A stretch of 8,244 nt of DNA. It comes from Planctomycetales bacterium (GTDB lineage: Bacteria > Planctomycetota > Phycisphaerae > SM23-33). Under the pieces are notes generated by a model, which ran no database searches, was not told the origin of the DNA, and saw only the letters and a program-made list of their open reading frames with translations. A program made the translations under genes and the position numbers. Positions 6,234-8,244 of this stretch are shown one piece after another (position 1 is the first letter of the stretch; each line of letters begins with the position of its first letter). The stretch is taken from assembly GCA_030631085.1 (NCBI GenBank), contig DAOVLV010000060.1:1-8244 (forward strand), given 5' to 3'.

Positions 6234-6920
6234 TTAGAACCATTTCCACCATGCTTTTTTCTTCGCCGGTGATGTTGTGGCAAACGGGTCGGTTTTACCG
6301 GCCAGGATTCTCCGCCAGTCTCGAGCGTCGGTACCGGCGACCTCGCCGGTCAGTTCGGTCAGTGATTCAGCCGCCCGACACCGAACGGCTAGTTTGGGGT
6401 CGTCCAGACACCGCAGAAGCGTATCAAGAACATCCTGCTGCCGATAATGCCGTAATGCGCGAGCGGACGCGACGCGAACGTCGGGCGATACGTCGGAATT
6501 CGCCCTGAGCGACAACGGTCCCACAGCCTCCGGCGCGAATATCGAATCCAGCGCCACAGCGGCATCCCATCGCACCGACGACTCGCGGTCGGAAAGAGCG
6601 GCGATGACTTCTTTGGCGTATTTCGCGTCGCCGACCCGACCAAGCGCCCGCACAGCCGCACTGCGAACGGTCGCTGCCGAGTCGGTGGTCATAATCGCAT
6701 AGGCCTTCGGGTATGCGCCTCGCCGACCCCAATCTTTCTTCGACAACCGCTCAATCGCATCCCGTCGAAGGTCCGGATCATCGGACTCGAACATCTGTAC
6801 GACCAGTTGCTTCGGCGAAGGCCCGAACAATTTTCTTGTGAGTCCGCCTCGACCAGCCGGCGAACAACCGACCGCTAACACGACCAAAATCACTATCGGG
6901 ATGTATCGAATAATTTTCAT
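6234..6920 (-). CDS. HEAT-repeat lipoprotein
   Basis: Probable membrane-anchored lipoprotein of 228 residues from the ATG at 6920. The N-terminus has a short basic region (KIIR), a hydrophobic core (7-17) and a lipobox LAVGC, with Cys19 as the predicted lipidated residue. From about residue 38 to 190 it is built of HEAT-like helical repeats, seen in DDPDLRRDAIERL (47-59), AATVRSAAVRALGRVGD (82-98), ESSVRWDAAVALDSI (113-127), SPDVRVASARALRHY (145-159) and DPKLAVRCRAAESLTEL (174-190). Such scaffolds bind proteins; the partner is unknown. The tail ends in KKKAWWKWF. An upstream ATG at 6938, directly abutting the stop of the PHP gene, would add six residues; 6920 is chosen because it gives a standard signal peptide, but neither start has a strong Shine-Dalgarno. 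A 36-base gap follows before the GH4 gene. Confidence 0.85.
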   Translation of the reverse strand: MKIIRYIPIVILVVLAVGCSPAGRGGLTRKLFGPSPKQLVVQMFESDDPDLRRDAIERLSKKDWGRRGAYPKAYAIMTTDSAATVRSAAVRALGRVGDAKYAKEVIAALSDRESSVRWDAAVALDSIFAPEAVGPLSLRANSDVSPDVRVASARALRHYRQQDVLDTLLRCLDDPKLAVRCRAAESLTELTGEVAGTDARDWRRILAGKTDPFATTSPAKKKAWWKWF

Positions 6921-6938
6921 TGCCCACAAGGTTATCAT

Positions 6939-7802
6939 TCAACTGCTGATTTTGGCAAGGAGTTGTTCGACGACCTCTATCGGAACCCTGGGCCTACCTA
7001 ATCTAACGCCGGACTTCGCCGAGCCGTGAAAGTCCGACCCGCCCGACACCATCAGCCCCAATCGACGGGCCAAATCCAGGTATGATCGCACCTGCCGGTC
7101 GTTGTGGCTGGAGTGGTACGCTTCGATACCGTCAAGCCCGTCGTGGATGAGCGATTTGACGACACGGGCGAGCATGGCGTCATTCGTGCATTTCAACTCG
7201 ACCGGATGGGCCAATATCGCCACCCCGCCGGCGAAGTGAATCGCTTCGATAATCTCGCGGGCCGAAAGTTTCTCCTTGTCCACAAACGCTGGCTTGTCCG
7301 TGCCGATGTAGCGGTCGAAGGCTTCTGCCTCGCTGCGGACGTATCCTTTCACCCGCAACAACCTTGCCATGTGAAGCCTCCCCACCATGACCGAATCGGC
7401 GTCCGCTGCATCAGGCCCTGAAGCCAGGGCCACTAAATCGTCCATTGAAATATCCATACCCAACTCATGCAGTTTGGCGAGCATTTGCGGGTTACGTTCG
7501 TTGCGGGCCTGACGAAGCGACCGGGCGATCTTCTGCAATTGCCCGTTATCCGGGTCGATTCCCAAACCGAGAATGTGCAGCATACCGTCGGTAAAGACTG
7601 CCGAGATTTCAATTCCCCGAATGAACCGCAACTCCAGCGAATCGGCAGCCTGTTGCGCCTCAGCCAGACCTGCGACGGTATCATGGTCCGTCAGCGCCAA
7701 TGCCAATAGATTCCTGGATTCGGCAAGGCGCACCAGTTCGGCTGGGGACGTGTCCCCATCGGAAGCGGTTGAATGAGTATGTAAATCGACAAATCGCCGC
7801 AT
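6939..7802 (-). CDS. PHP-domain phosphoesterase, YciV/TrpH (RNase AM)-like
   Basis: PHP-fold metal-dependent phosphoesterase of 287 residues. Family members such as E. coli YciV act as 3',5'-nucleoside bisphosphate phosphatase and 5'-3' exoribonuclease; this gene's activity is inferred. Motifs in order are FVDLHTHSTASDGD (4-17; metal ligands His8, His10), ALTDHDT (36-42; His40), RGIEIS (62-67; Glu65), HILGLGID (76-83), GRLHMARLL (141-149), AHP (198-200; His199) and SGGSDFHG (253-260; Asp257, His259), a full metal-ligand set. The ATG at 7802 is chosen because DLHTHS normally lies near the N-terminus. A frame continuing to an ATG at 7838 would add 12 residues encoded only by the inverted repeat and should not be used. 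No clear Shine-Dalgarno is seen. The stop (6941-6939) abuts the upstream ATG option of the lipoprotein gene. Confidence 0.92.
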   Translation of the reverse strand: MRRFVDLHTHSTASDGDTSPAELVRLAESRNLLALALTDHDTVAGLAEAQQAADSLELRFIRGIEISAVFTDGMLHILGLGIDPDNGQLQKIARSLRQARNERNPQMLAKLHELGMDISMDDLVALASGPDAADADSVMVGRLHMARLLRVKGYVRSEAEAFDRYIGTDKPAFVDKEKLSAREIIEAIHFAGGVAILAHPVELKCTNDAMLARVVKSLIHDGLDGIEAYHSSHNDRQVRSYLDLARRLGLMVSGGSDFHGSAKSGVRLGRPRVPIEVVEQLLAKISS

Positions 7803-7812
7803 AAGAAGAATG

Positions 7813-7896
7813 AACCACAAAGTGCATAAAGAACACAAAGGAAAAAATAAACTTTTAATTTTTCTGCCCTTTGTGTTCTTTGTACACTTTGTGGTT
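7813..7896. repeat. long imperfect inverted repeat between cysK and the PHP gene
   Basis: Arms 7813-7841 and 7868-7896 are 29 bases each and pair at 27 positions, with a 26-base A+T-rich loop. Each arm shows a 9-base period: on the plus strand ccacaaagt, gcataaaga, acacaaagg follow in direct succession (7815-7841). The cysK stop codon TAA (7897-7895) overlaps the outer end of one arm, and the other arm ends 10 bases before the PHP ATG. In the minus-strand transcript it would form a very stable hairpin. It is not a classic intrinsic terminator, since the stem is not G+C-rich and the following stretch is only moderately T-rich, but it could end or stabilise cysK mRNA. Confidence 0.85.
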
Positions 7897-8244
7897 AAAA
7901 ATCGAACAGTTCCGTGGAGAGGTATCTTTCACCGCCGTCGGGTAAGATTACTACGATTACTTTTCCGGCGTTTTCGTCTCTGCGAGCGATCTCGTCGGCG
8001 GCTACCAGGGCAGCACCGGATGAAATTCCGACCAGCAGTCCTTCGTCGCGTCCAGCCCGTCTTGCCCAGTCAAGCGCATCGTCGTCGGTTACACGGACAA
8101 CTTCGTCCACTACGTCCATGTTCATCACGTCGGGGATAAACTCAGGCCCGACGCCCTGAATCTTGTGCGGTCCCGGCACCGGCGGCTGACCGTTCAAGAC
8201 CTGCGTCAGTGTCGGACTACCCGCCGGTTCGACAGCAACGGCGA
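7895..8244 (-). CDS. cysK: cysteine synthase (O-acetylserine sulfhydrylase), C-terminal part
   Basis: PLP enzyme that makes cysteine from O-acetylserine and sulfide. Only the last 115 residues are in the window; the reading frame is open to base 8244, so the N-terminal two thirds, including the PLP lysine, lie outside. Visible signatures are AVEPAGSP (3-10 of the visible part), GPHKIQGVGPEFIP (24-37), VGISSGAAL (71-79) and PDGGERYLSTELF (101-113), all characteristic of the CysK/CysM group. GPHKIQG and ERYLSTELF fit CysK better than CysM; a CBS-like relative cannot be fully excluded without the N-terminus. The TAA stop (7897-7895) overlaps the inverted repeat. A TTG at 8197 within the frame is internal, not a start. 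Confidence 0.95.
   Translation of the reverse strand, partial: AVAVEPAGSPTLTQVLNGQPPVPGPHKIQGVGPEFIPDVMNMDVVDEVVRVTDDDALDWARRAGRDEGLLVGISSGAALVAADEIARRDENAGKVIVVILPDGGERYLSTELFDF

Noticed and set aside
5559..6272. Plus-strand frame of 237 residues opposite the GH4 gene
   Set aside because: It mirrors the codon bias of a well-supported GH4 gene and has no ribosome binding site or recognisable motif.
7813..7896. Insertion-sequence ends
   Set aside because: The arms are separated by only 26 bases with no transposase, and no target-site duplication is seen, so a complete mobile element is not supported.
7810..8139. Plus-strand frame beginning MNHKVHKEHKGKN
   Set aside because: The start comes from the inverted repeat and the rest is antisense to cysK; this sort of HK-rich peptide is a typical product of translated nonamer repeats.

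Overview
The window is a densely coded bacterial chromosome segment in which every convincing gene lies on the minus strand, so transcription runs from high to low coordinates. The gene set is mostly housekeeping: the ends of cysK and dapB, a complete threonine synthase, a PHP phosphoesterase, a Nudix ADP-ribose hydrolase, a rhomboid protease, a GH4-type NAD-dependent glycosidase and a HEAT-repeat lipoprotein. Fairly high G+C, a rhomboid with a charged C-terminal extension, a HEAT-repeat lipoprotein and intergenic repeats with a 9-base period fit a Planctomycetota (Phycisphaerae-like) genome. That placement is an inference from gene style; no rRNA or other marker is present.

Layout in the direction of transcription: cysK 3' part (8244-7895); a long imperfect inverted repeat (7813-7896); a compact run of PHP phosphoesterase (7802-6939), HEAT lipoprotein (6920-6234), GH4 enzyme (6197-4824), Nudix hydrolase (4810-4280), rhomboid (4280-3411) and thrC (3414-2029). 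Gaps in this run are at most about 36 bases, and the last three genes are joined by ATGA and GTGA stop/start overlaps, so it is probably one operon. After a 52-base gap with a TATAAT box comes a HEPN/MNT pair (1976-1264, overlapping by 22 bases), then an orphan three-helix membrane protein (1227-763), then dapB (671 to beyond base 1).

thrC and dapB both belong to aspartate-family amino acid synthesis, and cysK makes cysteine. The HEPN/MNT pair and the membrane protein between thrC and dapB are visibly richer in A+T, and the membrane gene is bracketed by inverted copies of a nonamer-type repeat. I read about 680-1990 as a small accessory insertion between two biosynthetic genes.

The least ordinary items are the two repeat systems with 9-base periodicity, one overlapping the cysK stop and one overlapping the stop of the membrane gene; the HEPN protein without the canonical R-x4-6-H motif; and the GH4 enzyme whose metal-cysteine motif (CDIHH) matches none of the substrate classes I know. 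I do not see a clearly new multi-gene system. No tRNA, rRNA, CRISPR array, insertion sequence or origin is visible.
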